Shown one piece after another: positions 8,179 to 15,775 of a DNA stretch of 47,611 nucleotides. The notes beneath the pieces were generated by a model that ran no database searches, was not told where the DNA came from, and worked only from the letters and a program-made list of their open reading frames with translations. The position numbers and the translations under genes are program-made. How positions within the stretch are numbered: the stretch's first letter is position 1; each line of letters opens with the position of its first letter. Origin of the DNA: Sporomusaceae bacterium (lineage in GTDB: Bacteria; Bacillota; Negativicutes; Acidaminococcales; JAJUGR01); the NCBI GenBank assembly GCA_029265905.1, contig JAJUGR010000018.1, forward strand, positions 1 through 47,611. The letters run 5' to 3'.

Positions 8179-8207
8179 CACAAACTGCACACAAACTGCA
8201 CACAAAA
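8179..8207. repeat. 11-bp tandem repeat, CACAAACTGCA x2.6
   Basis: CACAAACTGCA occurs at 8179-8189 and 8190-8200, followed by CACAAAA. It lies 67 bases outside the right attachment repeat. It may be an arm site of a second, now lost, insertion at the same tRNA. From here to 8288 I see no gene. Confidence 0.6.
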
Positions 8208-8288
8208 CATCAGGGCGCCTCGCTTTGCGGGTTTTTCTTGTCCGTCGAGAAGAGACGGTCGACTGTGTCGGCGGCCTGCATCAACCAG

Positions 8289-9764
8289 CTAGACAAAAAA
8301 CAAATAGGCGTTCAACGCAAACAGCGGCAATAAAATCACGGCCGACCAGCCCATGTAGCCAAAGAAACCCGGCATTTTCACGCCGTTTTCTTCGGCAATA
8401 GACCGCGCCATAAAGTTTGGCGCATTGCCGATATAGGTGTTGGCCCCCATGAACACGGCGCCGCAGGAGATGGCCATAAGGATGCGCGGGTCAACCCTGC
8501 CCAGGTCAGTCATAACACCGGCCGGCGCTCCCAGCTGCGCCGCCATGTTTAGGAACGCCAGGTAGGTCGGCGTATTGTCCAAAAAGCCGGATAAGGCGCC
8601 CGTTGCCCAAAAGAACTGCAGCGGCGTGCTCACGCCAAGCTCTCCGCCACGCGCTTGCAGCAGCTTTAACGCCGGTATAATCGTCGTGAAAATGCCGGCA
8701 AAGAGAATGGCCACCTCATTCATCGGCCCCCATGTGAAGTTGTTGGCGATGCGCACGCTCGGTGGCGTAAATCGCCATGACAGCCACGCCATGACAAGAA
8801 TCAGGCCGTCCCGGGCCAGGCTGATGTGAGGCACAACGAGCGCGTGCCCATGAAGGGACATGACAGCAAGGCCTTTTAGCTCGCCCGCCTCGGCGTCAAA
8901 AAAAACCGGGTGTGCTGCAAGCATTCCGCTGAGCACAATCGCGCTTAAGGTTCCCAGCAGAAATAGCAGGTTCGGCAAGCCGCCAATCCGGATTTTCCCC
9001 CGCGGCACGCCGGTTTCGCATGCGGGCGGCGGCAGGACACCCGCCGCCACCTCCTTTAGATAACGGCCGTAAAAGTACGTGTCCAGCAAATAGTAGGCGG
9101 CCAGCAGCAGAACAATGTTCTGCAGCCAAGGCCAAATAATATGGACCGCCGTCCAGAAAAACGGCACGCCATGCAAAAAGCCAATGAACAAGGGCGGATC
9201 CCCCACCGGTGTCAAGGCGCCGCCGATATTGCCGACCAGGAAAATCAAGAAAATGATCGTATGCATGACGGCTTTCCGCTCCCGGTTGGCTTTGATGAGC
9301 GGTCTGATCAGCAGGATGGTCGCGCCCGTGGTGCCGATCAGGCTGGCCAGCACTGCGCCCGCCAGCAGCACCAGTGTATTCGAAAAGGGCGTATGCGGCA
9401 AAACGCCGTCAATCGTAATGCCGCCGGCGATGATGTACAACGCCTCCAGTACGACCAAAAATGGAATGTAATCGATAATTGCGATATGCAGCAGCTCGTA
9501 TGCGGCCTCGCTTGGGCCCAGCACGACCGCTGCCGGCAAAGCAAACAGCAGCCCCCAAAACAGACTGACCTTGCCCATGTTTCGCTCCCACCAATGCGCA
9601 CCAATCAGCGGCCCAAGCGCAATGGACAGCAACATGCCCACAAAGGGAACGACGCTCCAAACCGGATAAGGACTCTCAACCGCCGCCGGCGCACTGGCCA
9701 AAGCCTCGGCCGGAACACAGGCCAGCACCAAGCAAAATAAAACAGCCGTCCCGCCTTTTTTCAC
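8289..9764 (-). CDS. Na+/H+ antiporter, NhaD-type
   Basis: 491 residues. The GTG at 9764 is chosen because GGAGG lies 7 bases before it; a longer frame upstream lacks a site. The N-terminus (KKGGTAVLFCLVLACVPAEALA) is signal-peptide-like. About a dozen hydrophobic spans follow, with charged signatures typical of the ion transporter superfamily: TTGATILLIRPLIKANRERK, then FLVGNIGGALTPVGDPPLFIGFL, and in the second half SGFLDNTPTYLAFLNMA and GAVFMGANTYIGNAPNFMA. It should export Na+ in exchange for protons across the inner membrane. It stands alone, divergent from the Ca2+ antiporter gene. Homology to arsenite or citrate carriers of the same superfamily makes the substrate less certain than the fold. 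Confidence 0.85.
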   Translation of the reverse strand: MKKGGTAVLFCLVLACVPAEALASAPAAVESPYPVWSVVPFVGMLLSIALGPLIGAHWWERNMGKVSLFWGLLFALPAAVVLGPSEAAYELLHIAIIDYIPFLVVLEALYIIAGGITIDGVLPHTPFSNTLVLLAGAVLASLIGTTGATILLIRPLIKANRERKAVMHTIIFLIFLVGNIGGALTPVGDPPLFIGFLHGVPFFWTAVHIIWPWLQNIVLLLAAYYLLDTYFYGRYLKEVAAGVLPPPACETGVPRGKIRIGGLPNLLFLLGTLSAIVLSGMLAAHPVFFDAEAGELKGLAVMSLHGHALVVPHISLARDGLILVMAWLSWRFTPPSVRIANNFTWGPMNEVAILFAGIFTTIIPALKLLQARGGELGVSTPLQFFWATGALSGFLDNTPTYLAFLNMAAQLGAPAGVMTDLGRVDPRILMAISCGAVFMGANTYIGNAPNFMARSIAEENGVKMPGFFGYMGWSAVILLPLFALNAYLFFV

Positions 9765-9818
9765 ACGGCCACCTCCTTCACACACCATCGATTTGTAAAA
9801 TTTTGCAACAGAATAAGC

Positions 9819-9844
9819 AAAAGGAGCCCGTTGTGACAGGCTCC
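9819..9844 (-). terminator. Terminator-like hairpin in the antiporter leader
   Basis: On the minus strand GGAGCCTGTCACAACGGGCTCC is followed by TTTTGC, 55 bases before the antiporter start codon. A terminator in a 5' leader suggests attenuation, but no known riboswitch consensus is recognised. Confidence 0.5.
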
Positions 9845-10025
9845 TCCATAAAAACAAACCATATATAACTTACTACAAGTATATGCGACCCGCTTCGCGC
9901 CTGTCAATGTCCCGCCGCACGCGCTCAGGCGGCAAAAATAAAGGGATTTGCCGCACGCGGCGCAAATTATACACGTACAATAAGCGCGCAAGGCGAAACT
10001 AATTCGAACAAGCGAGGTGTTCGGC

Positions 10026-11027
10026 ATGCTTCTGTGGGTGGAATTTTTTCTCTGCGCGATTGCCATCGTGCATTCAGGGGCCCGGTTATCGAAGTGCGGT
10101 GACATCATCGCGGAAAAAACCGGCCTGGGGGGATCGCTGATCGGCGTCGTGTTGATGGCGTCAGTAACCTCTTTGCCGGAACTCATCACAGGCATCAGCG
10201 CCGTCGCCATCAACAACGTTCCCGACATCGCCGTCGGCGACGTTCTAGGCAGCTGCGTCTTCAACCTGTTCATTTTAGCGGCCCTGCTGGACGCCATCCA
10301 CCGTCCGCTGCCCATTTCCACCTCGGCGCATCACGGCCACATATTATCAGCGGCTTTTGGAATCTTGCTGTTGGGCATTACGGCTATGAGCATCGCCTTT
10401 CCGCAGTACAACCCACCCCTTGGCTGGGTCGGCGGCATCAGCCTGCTCTTGGCGGCGATATATCTGCTGGCGCTAAAATTGATCAGCACATATGAAAAAA
10501 AACAAACTGCTAAACTGCTGCAGGAGTTAGCCGAAGAATTAAAATACAGCGACATTCCCCTGCGCCGCGCCGCCCTTCATTATGCGCTGAACGCCATCGT
10601 TGTTATTGCTGCAGCCTCATTTTTGCCGAAACTAGGCGCGGAGATCGCCGCCGTAACGGGCTTGGGCGAGGCCTTTGTCGGAAATATCTTTATGGCCTTG
10701 ACCTCGTCGCTGCCGGAAGTGGTCGTTTCCATCGCCGCCGTCAGAATGGGGGCGATCGATCTGGCGATCAGCAACTTGTTCGGCAGCAATCTCTTCAATA
10801 TCTTTATTCTTGTTATTGACGATCTGTTCTATAAGCCAGGCCCGTTGCTGTCCGTCACCAAGCCGACACATATCATTTCCGCCTTCTCGGCCATCGTCAT
10901 GACCGCCATTTCCATTATCGGCTTGACTTATCAGGCCGATAAAAAAGTGTTGCCGTGGGGCTGGGATTCCATTGCGATCATGCTGGTCTTTGTTGCGAAC
11001 GTCGTTCTGCTTTTCCTGCTCATTTAG
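10026..11027 (+). CDS. Calcium/sodium:proton antiporter, CaCA family
   Basis: 333 residues. ATG 10026 lies 7 bases after GCGAGG; an in-frame GTG at 10017 overlaps that site and is rejected. The protein shows two homologous halves, each with an alpha repeat: GGSLIGVVLMASVTSLPELITG at about residues 35-56 and GEAFVGNIFMALTSSLPEVVVS at about 215-236. The SLPE acidic residues are the cation ligands of this family. About ten membrane spans are visible, with a short cytoplasmic, charged loop in the middle (KKQTAKLLQELAEELKYSD). It exchanges Ca2+ for Na+ or H+ at the inner membrane; the counter-ion cannot be told from sequence. It is divergent from the NhaD-type antiporter. Confidence 0.88.
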   Translation: MLLWVEFFLCAIAIVHSGARLSKCGDIIAEKTGLGGSLIGVVLMASVTSLPELITGISAVAINNVPDIAVGDVLGSCVFNLFILAALLDAIHRPLPISTSAHHGHILSAAFGILLLGITAMSIAFPQYNPPLGWVGGISLLLAAIYLLALKLISTYEKKQTAKLLQELAEELKYSDIPLRRAALHYALNAIVVIAAASFLPKLGAEIAAVTGLGEAFVGNIFMALTSSLPEVVVSIAAVRMGAIDLAISNLFGSNLFNIFILVIDDLFYKPGPLLSVTKPTHIISAFSAIVMTAISIIGLTYQADKKVLPWGWDSIAIMLVFVANVVLLFLLI

Positions 11028-11232
11028 CAACAGCCAGGCTTGACAGGCATCGCGCTCAGATGGACAGTTGTGGGACCACCGCTTCTCAAGGCTGTTTAAA
11101 AAATACTTGGCGGTTGTAGGAAAAAGAGGGGCGGTTAGGGAAATACCTATTCGATAGGTTATCGCGATTGCAAGTTCACATTTTGATGGGGACGTTGAAT
11201 ACGATGCGCTTGGTGCGAAAGGAAAAGGAAAG

Positions 11233-11655
11233 ATGAAAAATTGGCCGGAGTTTATTAAAGACCACTTTGCCACCGTGGCGTTTTTTCAATTCATGGGGGC
11301 TTCTGTAGTAAGTGCTTCTCACGGAAAGGCGACAGTGAAGCTGCCGATAAAACCTCAATATTCGAATTCGTACGGCATATCACATGGCGGGATCACGGCA
11401 GCGCTTGTTGATATGGCAGCAGGTGTTGCCTTGCGGACGCTGAAGCTCCGCGTGGTTACCGTTGATACATCAACAAATTACTTTGCACCGGTCAAGCTAA
11501 CGGATGAGTTGATTGCGGAAGCGCAACTCGTGCATGGCGGCCGGACCATTTTGCATGCCGAGGTAAAGGTGTTTAATCAGGAGAAGCAGTTGGTTGCGGA
11601 AGGGAAAGCGACCTACTGCGTCTTAGGGGATGATAGCGAAGAATTCTACAAATAA
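11233..11655 (+). CDS. PaaI-family hotdog thioesterase
   Basis: 140 residues, ATG behind GGAAAAGGAAAG. Single hotdog domain of the PaaI_thioesterase type: the HGG signature (SNSYGISHGGITAALVDMAAG, about residues 48-68) carries the catalytic Asp, and the strand VVTVDTSTNYFAPVK is the usual substrate-binding strand. It probably hydrolyses a small or aromatic acyl-CoA in the cytoplasm. The acyl group cannot be inferred. The neighbours give no pathway hint. It lies 205 bases after the antiporter, in a spacer with no recognisable gene. Confidence 0.88.
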   Translation: MKNWPEFIKDHFATVAFFQFMGASVVSASHGKATVKLPIKPQYSNSYGISHGGITAALVDMAAGVALRTLKLRVVTVDTSTNYFAPVKLTDELIAEAQLVHGGRTILHAEVKVFNQEKQLVAEGKATYCVLGDDSEEFYK

Positions 11656-11732
11656 TATTGGCTGGGGCCGAGAAATTACAAATTGTGCAAAACGAATGAC
11701 TGTTTAAGGTTTCGTGAAGGAGGGGGACGGGC

Positions 11733-11924
11733 ATGACGGCTAGAAGGCTGACGTTAGAGGATGCTATGAGGCTTCATGGAATGACCGAGCCGCCGAAAGA
11801 AGAGTGGGTCAGGGGTTTTCTTATCGAGTCAACGGAAAAATTAGTAGAAAGATATGGCGAAGAATGGGTGATTGAGAACCGAGCGCGACTGCGGGAGGAA
11901 ATAGAATTTATAGCGAATATGTAG
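11733..11924 (+). CDS. Small acidic protein of unknown function
   Basis: 63 residues behind an excellent site (GAAGGAGGGGG, 6 bases before ATG), which is the main reason to accept it. It is predicted mostly helical, with several Glu/Arg pairs and no membrane span or signal peptide (LTLEDAMRLHGMTEPPKEEWVRGF, then a helix rich in E and R). I recognise no family. It follows the thioesterase by 77 bases and is closed by the inverted repeat at 11964-11991, so the two may be cotranscribed. Confidence 0.65.
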   Translation: MTARRLTLEDAMRLHGMTEPPKEEWVRGFLIESTEKLVERYGEEWVIENRARLREEIEFIANM

Positions 11925-11963
11925 GGGGCTTTACATCTGCCCTGAAACAATGCCGGGGAAATG

Positions 11964-11991
11964 AATGGGCCGTCGCACACGACGGCCCATT
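11964..11991. terminator. 12-bp perfect inverted repeat, probable terminator
   Basis: AATGGGCCGTCG pairs without mismatch to CGACGGCCCATT around CACA. There is no T-tract on the plus strand (TAAAAATAAG follows), so its strength is uncertain. The spacer to 12213 shows no further feature I can support. Confidence 0.55.
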
Positions 11992-12213
11992 AAAAATAAG
12001 ATCATTTAACGATTTCTGGCGGCAAGATGAATTCTTTGCTAAAGGCATCAAAGCAAGACATGATAAAGACAATTATTAAATATGGCAATAATTGAATTGT
12101 TTAGGTAAAATAAGAACATAAAAGAAAAGACTTTCGTCCTAACTGATGGTCTTGCTTGTTGGTGCAACTCCCGCTAAATGTTCACTCTATCATGCTGACA
12201 GGAGGGGAGCTCG

Positions 12214-12534
12214 ATGGTTGATTTGCTGATCAACGGGGTATTGGTGTTGAGCGGCTGGGGCTTGTTTGCTTATGGCTGGCTATCTAACGACAGTTCATTC
12301 CTGCTTTTGGGCGGTGTGCTGCTGGTGATACATGCTTTTGTTAACGTGATCTTATTAAGCGAGGGGGACAAGCTTTATTTGCTGGTGCCCATAACTGCGT
12401 ATGCCGCCTATACTTACATGTTGATAAAACCATGGTATGTGGCAATATTTTGGGGGCTGTTCATTTTTAATACGATAAACATACCGCATGCGGTTGGGAC
12501 GATCAGGTCGGCGCTAGGAAGACGCAAACGCTAA
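12214..12534 (+). CDS. Small integral membrane protein, unknown function
   Basis: 106 residues behind ACAGGAGGGGAGC. Four hydrophobic segments fill nearly the whole chain (about residues 4-22, 28-46, 52-68 and 72-90), with a basic tail ending GRRKR that would face the cytoplasm by the positive-inside rule. No catalytic or binding motif is visible and no family is recognised. It is a single gene with no obvious partner. Confidence 0.75.
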   Translation: MVDLLINGVLVLSGWGLFAYGWLSNDSSFLLLGGVLLVIHAFVNVILLSEGDKLYLLVPITAYAAYTYMLIKPWYVAIFWGLFIFNTINIPHAVGTIRSALGRRKR

Positions 12535-12547
12535 TGCCGCGGGGCGG

Positions 12548-12765
12548 TGCCTGCTGGGGTTGTTAGGGGCTTGCAGAGCTGCAGGTTCGTTTCAGTTAGA
12601 ACGTGCGTTGCCCTGTGATATCTGGGTTCGTATAAGCTTCGCCGTTACGTTTCCCGTGGAAGCTCATTAACCTCATAAAGCGTCCGTGCGAGCAATCGGT
12701 CTCCGCGTGGTGAAAGGCTGTTGGCGATAAAGTAGCCGGCAGCCTTTTAAATTTGCCTCGCACGA
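12548..12765 (+). ncRNA. Possible 6S-like structured RNA
   Basis: This 362-base gap (12535-12896) holds no convincing gene but several pairings. GCCTGCTGG near 12548 can pair with CCGGCAGCC near 12750. CGTGCG at 12601 can pair with its copy at 12687. AGCTTC pairs with GAAGCT around 12634-12664. The segment CCCTGTGATATCTGG and the later GTGGAAGCTCATTAACC recall the two sides of the 6S RNA central bubble. The 3' end is a hairpin (AAGGCTGTTGGC with GCCGGCAGCCTT) followed by TTTAAATTT. No consensus promoter is visible upstream. The identification is tentative. Confidence 0.35.
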
Positions 12766-12896
12766 TGCGTGATTTTATAGTAAAATTGAAATGTTGATTC
12801 ATATTATCGCGGAAAGCTTTATTAGAAATTTTGGGGTATATGTTTTCACGGCGATACCTGATACAATCAAAGTATAACAATTAAGGGGGAGCAAAC

Positions 12897-13229
12897 GTGC
12901 AGCACCAATATAGACAGAAACAAGACAGACAAGTGCCGATGAACATCAAGCCGCTCATCAAAGGCGATAATAAATTGTTTCGGGTTCAGAATCCTTATCG
13001 CAGCGATATGACGCTGACGCTTTTTTTCCTGTTTAAGGGCCACCTCAAACGCAGCGTGAAAAAGACGCTGGAGGCGTATCCGCAGGCCAACATTATTTTC
13101 GACAAAGTCGGCGGCTCCTGGTGGAAACCCCAGTTTCATATCATTGTCGGCGGCAAGACGAAAAAATTGGTTGAGGAAGCTTCCGCCCTGCTGCAAGACA
13201 TCTTGAACGGGAAAAAGAAGAAAAAATAA
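12897..13229 (+). CDS. Small basic protein of unknown function
   Basis: 110 residues, GTG start 5 bases after AAGGGGGAGC. The protein is strongly basic, with a Lys-rich C-terminus (NGKKKKK) and a Gln/Arg-rich N-terminus. The centre alternates strands and helices (RSDMTLTLFFLFKGHLKRSVKKTLEAYP, IIFDKVGGSWWKPQFHIIVGGKTKK). It has no signal peptide or Cys pair. The charge suggests nucleic-acid or ribosome binding, but that is only composition. It is followed directly by its own terminator. Confidence 0.75.
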   Translation: MQHQYRQKQDRQVPMNIKPLIKGDNKLFRVQNPYRSDMTLTLFFLFKGHLKRSVKKTLEAYPQANIIFDKVGGSWWKPQFHIIVGGKTKKLVEEASALLQDILNGKKKKK

Positions 13230-13255
13230 GCGGTTGTTTCAGGGTGGCAGTGCGC

Positions 13256-13287
13256 AGACACGATGTTGTTGAACATCGTGTCTTTTT
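13256..13287 (+). terminator. Rho-independent terminator
   Basis: AGACACGATGTT pairs with AACATCGTGTCT around GTTG, followed by TTTTAT. It separates the small basic protein gene from abgA. Confidence 0.9.
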
Positions 13288-13362
13288 ATAATACATACAT
13301 CAGTTGGTTGTAGTAAGGATCTATTGTTAACGCACTAAAGCAGAAAGGACGTGGAGTCAACT

Positions 13363-14670
13363 ATGGATCGGAAAATTGCTGGCTTGGCAAAACAATGGGA
13401 GGAACAGACGATTCTCCGGCGGCGCGACATACATAAGCATGCCGAAGCGGGCTGGACGGAATTTCGGACCGCCGCCCTGGTCGTAAAAGCGCTGAAGGCG
13501 GCCGGCTACGACGTCTCCTTCGGTGCGGACGCGCTCGAGGAAGGCAGCATGATGGGCGTGCCGCACAAGGACGTCTTGGCAGCCCACATGAAACGCGCCG
13601 TCGCCCAAGGGGCGGACCCGGAAGTGGTCGCCCGCATGGAAGGCGGCAAAACAGCGGTCGTCGGCGTCATGCGCTTCGCCAAGCCAGGGCCGGTCGTCGC
13701 CTTGCGGTTTGACATGGACTGCAACGACGTGCCGGAATCGGCTGATCCGCACCACCGGCCCGTCAAAGAAGGCTTCGCTTCGATCAACCCCAACTGCATG
13801 CACGCCTGCGGGCACGATGCCCACACCGCGGTCGGGCTGGGCGTGGCGGAAATACTCGCCGCGTTAAAAGACGAGCTTGCCGGCACCGTCAAGCTGATCT
13901 TCCAGCCGGCCGAGGAGGGGACGCGCGGTGCTAAATCGATCGTCGCCAAAGGGTTTGTCGACGACGTTGACTTTATGCTGGGCGCCCATGTCGGCGCGGA
14001 CCGCGTCGGCCATATCACGTACAACGTAACCAATTTCCTGGCCACCAGCAAATTCGACGCCGAATTTATCGGCGTGCCCGCCCACGCCGGCGCCTCGCCG
14101 GAAGTCGGCAAAAACGCCCTGCTGGCGGCGGCAAGCGCGGCGCTGAACATCCAGGCGATACCGCGGCACAGCCAGGGCGTGTCGCGCGTCAACGTCGGGT
14201 TGCTGAACGCCGGCACCGGCCGCAACGTCATCCCGGGCAATGCGGTGCTGAAAGTGGAAACACGCGGGCAAACGACGCCGATTGCCGATTTTGTCAAAAC
14301 GGCCGCCTTCCGCATCCTGCGCGGAGCGGCGCAAATGTACGATATCGATGTCGTCATCACCGAGGCGGGCGGGGCGGCCAGCGGCATCAATTCGCCGGAA
14401 TTGGCGGCGCGCCTGCAGGCGATTGGCGACCGGCTGGGCATTTTTGACGAAGTGGCCGGCGTCTACCCGATCAACGGCAGCGAGGACTTCACCTACTATA
14501 TGGAGCGCGTGCAGCAAAACGGCAAGCAGGCCGCGTTTCTTATGTACGGCGCCGCCACGACGGCCGCCAACCACAACTCAGCGTTTGAGATTGACGAAGC
14601 CTGCATGGTCAAGGCGCTGCAGATGCTTGCGAGCTGCGCGGCGGAGCTGCTGACGAAACCAGTCAAATAA
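13363..14670 (+). CDS. abgA: Peptidase M20 amidohydrolase, AbgA-like
   Basis: 435 residues. The ATG at 13363 is preferred to the in-frame GTG at 13351 because GTGGAG then sits 6 bases upstream. M20 zinc-peptidase family: the metal and catalytic signatures MHACGHDAHTAVGLG (about 144-158) and QPAEEGTRGAKS (about 181-192) are intact. The dimerisation domain (ATSKFDAEFIGVPAHAGASPE) interrupts the catalytic domain, and SEDFTYY and NHNSAFEID provide the late metal ligand and substrate residues. Length and sequence style fit the A subunit of p-aminobenzoyl-glutamate hydrolase, which releases p-aminobenzoate and glutamate. AbgA normally pairs with AbgB, and no abgB lies nearby, so the substrate may be another N-acyl or N-aminoacyl amide. 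Confidence 0.85.
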   Translation: MDRKIAGLAKQWEEQTILRRRDIHKHAEAGWTEFRTAALVVKALKAAGYDVSFGADALEEGSMMGVPHKDVLAAHMKRAVAQGADPEVVARMEGGKTAVVGVMRFAKPGPVVALRFDMDCNDVPESADPHHRPVKEGFASINPNCMHACGHDAHTAVGLGVAEILAALKDELAGTVKLIFQPAEEGTRGAKSIVAKGFVDDVDFMLGAHVGADRVGHITYNVTNFLATSKFDAEFIGVPAHAGASPEVGKNALLAAASAALNIQAIPRHSQGVSRVNVGLLNAGTGRNVIPGNAVLKVETRGQTTPIADFVKTAAFRILRGAAQMYDIDVVITEAGGAASGINSPELAARLQAIGDRLGIFDEVAGVYPINGSEDFTYYMERVQQNGKQAAFLMYGAATTAANHNSAFEIDEACMVKALQMLASCAAELLTKPVK

Positions 14671-14679
14671 AACTAAACA

Positions 14680-14729
14680 GGAAAATGCCCGGCGCGGGGC
14701 TTTCACCTCCGCACCGGGCGTTTTCCTTG
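14680..14729 (+). terminator. Terminator of abgA
   Basis: GGAAAATGCCCGGCGCGG pairs with CCGCACCGGGCGTTTTCC across an 11-base loop, with TTG beyond. The long stem and A/T-rich base make it a likely bidirectional terminator. Confidence 0.8.
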
Positions 14730-14932
14730 TTGCGGGTCTCATAGACGGCGGCGTCTTAAAGTAAAGTGGCAAGGGGATTTCTTTAGGGGGCGGTGATACA
14801 GAAGTCTCGAATAACAGCAATACAGGCTATAAGCTTGCAAATGGACATTGTTTTTTTGCTGCTTCTGGACTAGGATTTAATTAAGGATGAGCGTTGAAAT
14901 TGCCTGGAGCGTTGCGGAAAGGCGGGGATGAC

Positions 14933-15322
14933 ATGAGCAAGCATTACCGTGTCGGGAAACGGGCATGGGTTTCAAGGAGCGTGCTGGAGGCGGCGCGGTC
15001 GTTTATCGAAAGGCTGCAGGACAAGTATCCCGCTGCCTTCCCGGAAAAACACAAAGTGCCCTTGAAGCTTGGCATCCGGCAAGACGTATTTAACCAGGCG
15101 AAGGAATGGAATGTGTCGGAAAAGGCGGCGGCCACCGCGCTCACCTTGTGGTGTTCTGATCCGGATTATTACAAGGCGGTGGCGGCCGGCGGCTTGCGCT
15201 ATGATTTGGACGGCAATCCGAGCGACGAAGTTACAGAAGAGCAACAGCAAACTGCTGAAACGGCCCTGCGGCAGGCGAGGGCAAAACGCTTTCGCCGGGA
15301 CGAAAAAAAGGCTGGCGGTTGA
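14933..15322 (+). CDS. ProQ/FinO-domain RNA chaperone
   Basis: 129 residues. ATG 14933 follows AAAGGCGGGGATG; an in-frame TTG further up is less likely. Residues 12-98 match the FinO/ProQ fold: FIERLQDKYPAAF, then PLKLGIRQDVF (ProQ has PLKIGIFQDL), then ALTLWCSDPDYYKAV, then GGLRYDLDGNPSDEV (ProQ has GATRVDLDGNP). A charged C-terminal helix follows. The family binds structured RNA 3' hairpins and promotes sRNA-target pairing. It is best known from Proteobacteria and is unusual in this lineage. The next transcription unit, 15484-15710, is a candidate structured RNA, which makes a functional pairing attractive but unproven. Confidence 0.88.
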   Translation: MSKHYRVGKRAWVSRSVLEAARSFIERLQDKYPAAFPEKHKVPLKLGIRQDVFNQAKEWNVSEKAAATALTLWCSDPDYYKAVAAGGLRYDLDGNPSDEVTEEQQQTAETALRQARAKRFRRDEKKAGG

Positions 15323-15448
15323 ACCGTTTGCGCGAACGGCTGCTTGCCTTGCTGCGGGTAAATGGCGGCAAAGCTGGCTGATTATTACATTCGCCACTGC
15401 TTATATGGCGAATTGAAAGAAAAATGTTAAAAAATCAGATAAAACCTA

Positions 15449-15477
15449 TTGCTTTTTTGTTGGGCGCATGATATATT
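15449..15477 (+). promoter_or_regulatory. Sigma-A-type promoter of the RNA gene
   Basis: TTGCTT and TATATT are separated by exactly 17 bases. Transcription would begin near 15484. There is no open frame or ribosome binding site downstream before the terminator at 15669. Confidence 0.7.
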
Positions 15478-15483
15478 TTAACT

Positions 15484-15710
15484 ACAGAGAAGTTGGTCGG
15501 AGATGTCGCCAGACATCAAAGCCCCCTGGGGAGCACCGACGGCTTCCCTGCAAAGAGCTATCACGAGGTCATATCTTTCTTGGGCGCCGGCCTAAGACGC
15601 TAGTGACGATAGCTCCACAGCCATAGCGTATGATTTAGAAAAACTGAATCATAAAGATTTGCGCTGGGTAACCCATAGAGGAGCGTTCCTCTATGGGTTA
15701 TTTATTTGTT
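15484..15710 (+). ncRNA. Structured non-coding RNA, family not recognised
   Basis: About 225 bases from a spaced promoter to a strong terminator, with no credible reading frame. Visible folding: a three-way element closed by GTCGG/CCGAC (15496-15540) with hairpins ATGTC-gcca-GACAT and CCCC-ct-GGGG. A second domain is closed by the 8-bp GAGCTATC/GATAGCTC (15555-15615). A third has CAGC/GCTG outside ATGATTTAG/CTGAATCAT (15618-15666). The 14-bp terminator stem follows. I compared it by eye with tmRNA, RNase P, SRP, 6S and the common riboswitches and found no match. It sits between the ProQ homologue and a convergent gene, so it is not a 5' leader. Confidence 0.65.
15669..15710 (+). terminator. 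Terminator of the RNA gene
   Basis: TAACCCATAGAGGA pairs perfectly over 14 bp with TCCTCTATGGGTTA around GCGT, followed by TTTATTTGTT. Confidence 0.9.
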
Positions 15711-15722
15711 GCGCAGGTGAAG

Positions 15723-15760
15723 CAAAAACAACCCCGGAATCTGCGGCGCAGACTCCGGGG
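15723..15760 (-). terminator. Terminator of the C_GCAxxG_C_C gene
   Basis: On the minus strand CCCCGGAGTCTGC pairs with GCAGATTCCGGGG around a 3-base loop, followed by TTGTTTTTGCT. Confidence 0.9.
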
Positions 15761-15775
15761 CTAAGGAATGCATTG

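Noticed and set aside
7881-8207. CRISPR array
   Set aside because: The repeat units are only 11 bp, mostly adjacent without spacers, and there are no cas genes.
8028-8401. Short plus-strand frames between the island and the antiporter gene
   Set aside because: They run through terminators, repeats and the att site, and into the 3' end of the antiporter gene on the other strand.
12596-12880. A 94-codon minus-strand frame in the 12535-12896 gap
   Set aside because: No ribosome binding site, no recognisable family; it coincides with RNA-like folding on the other strand.
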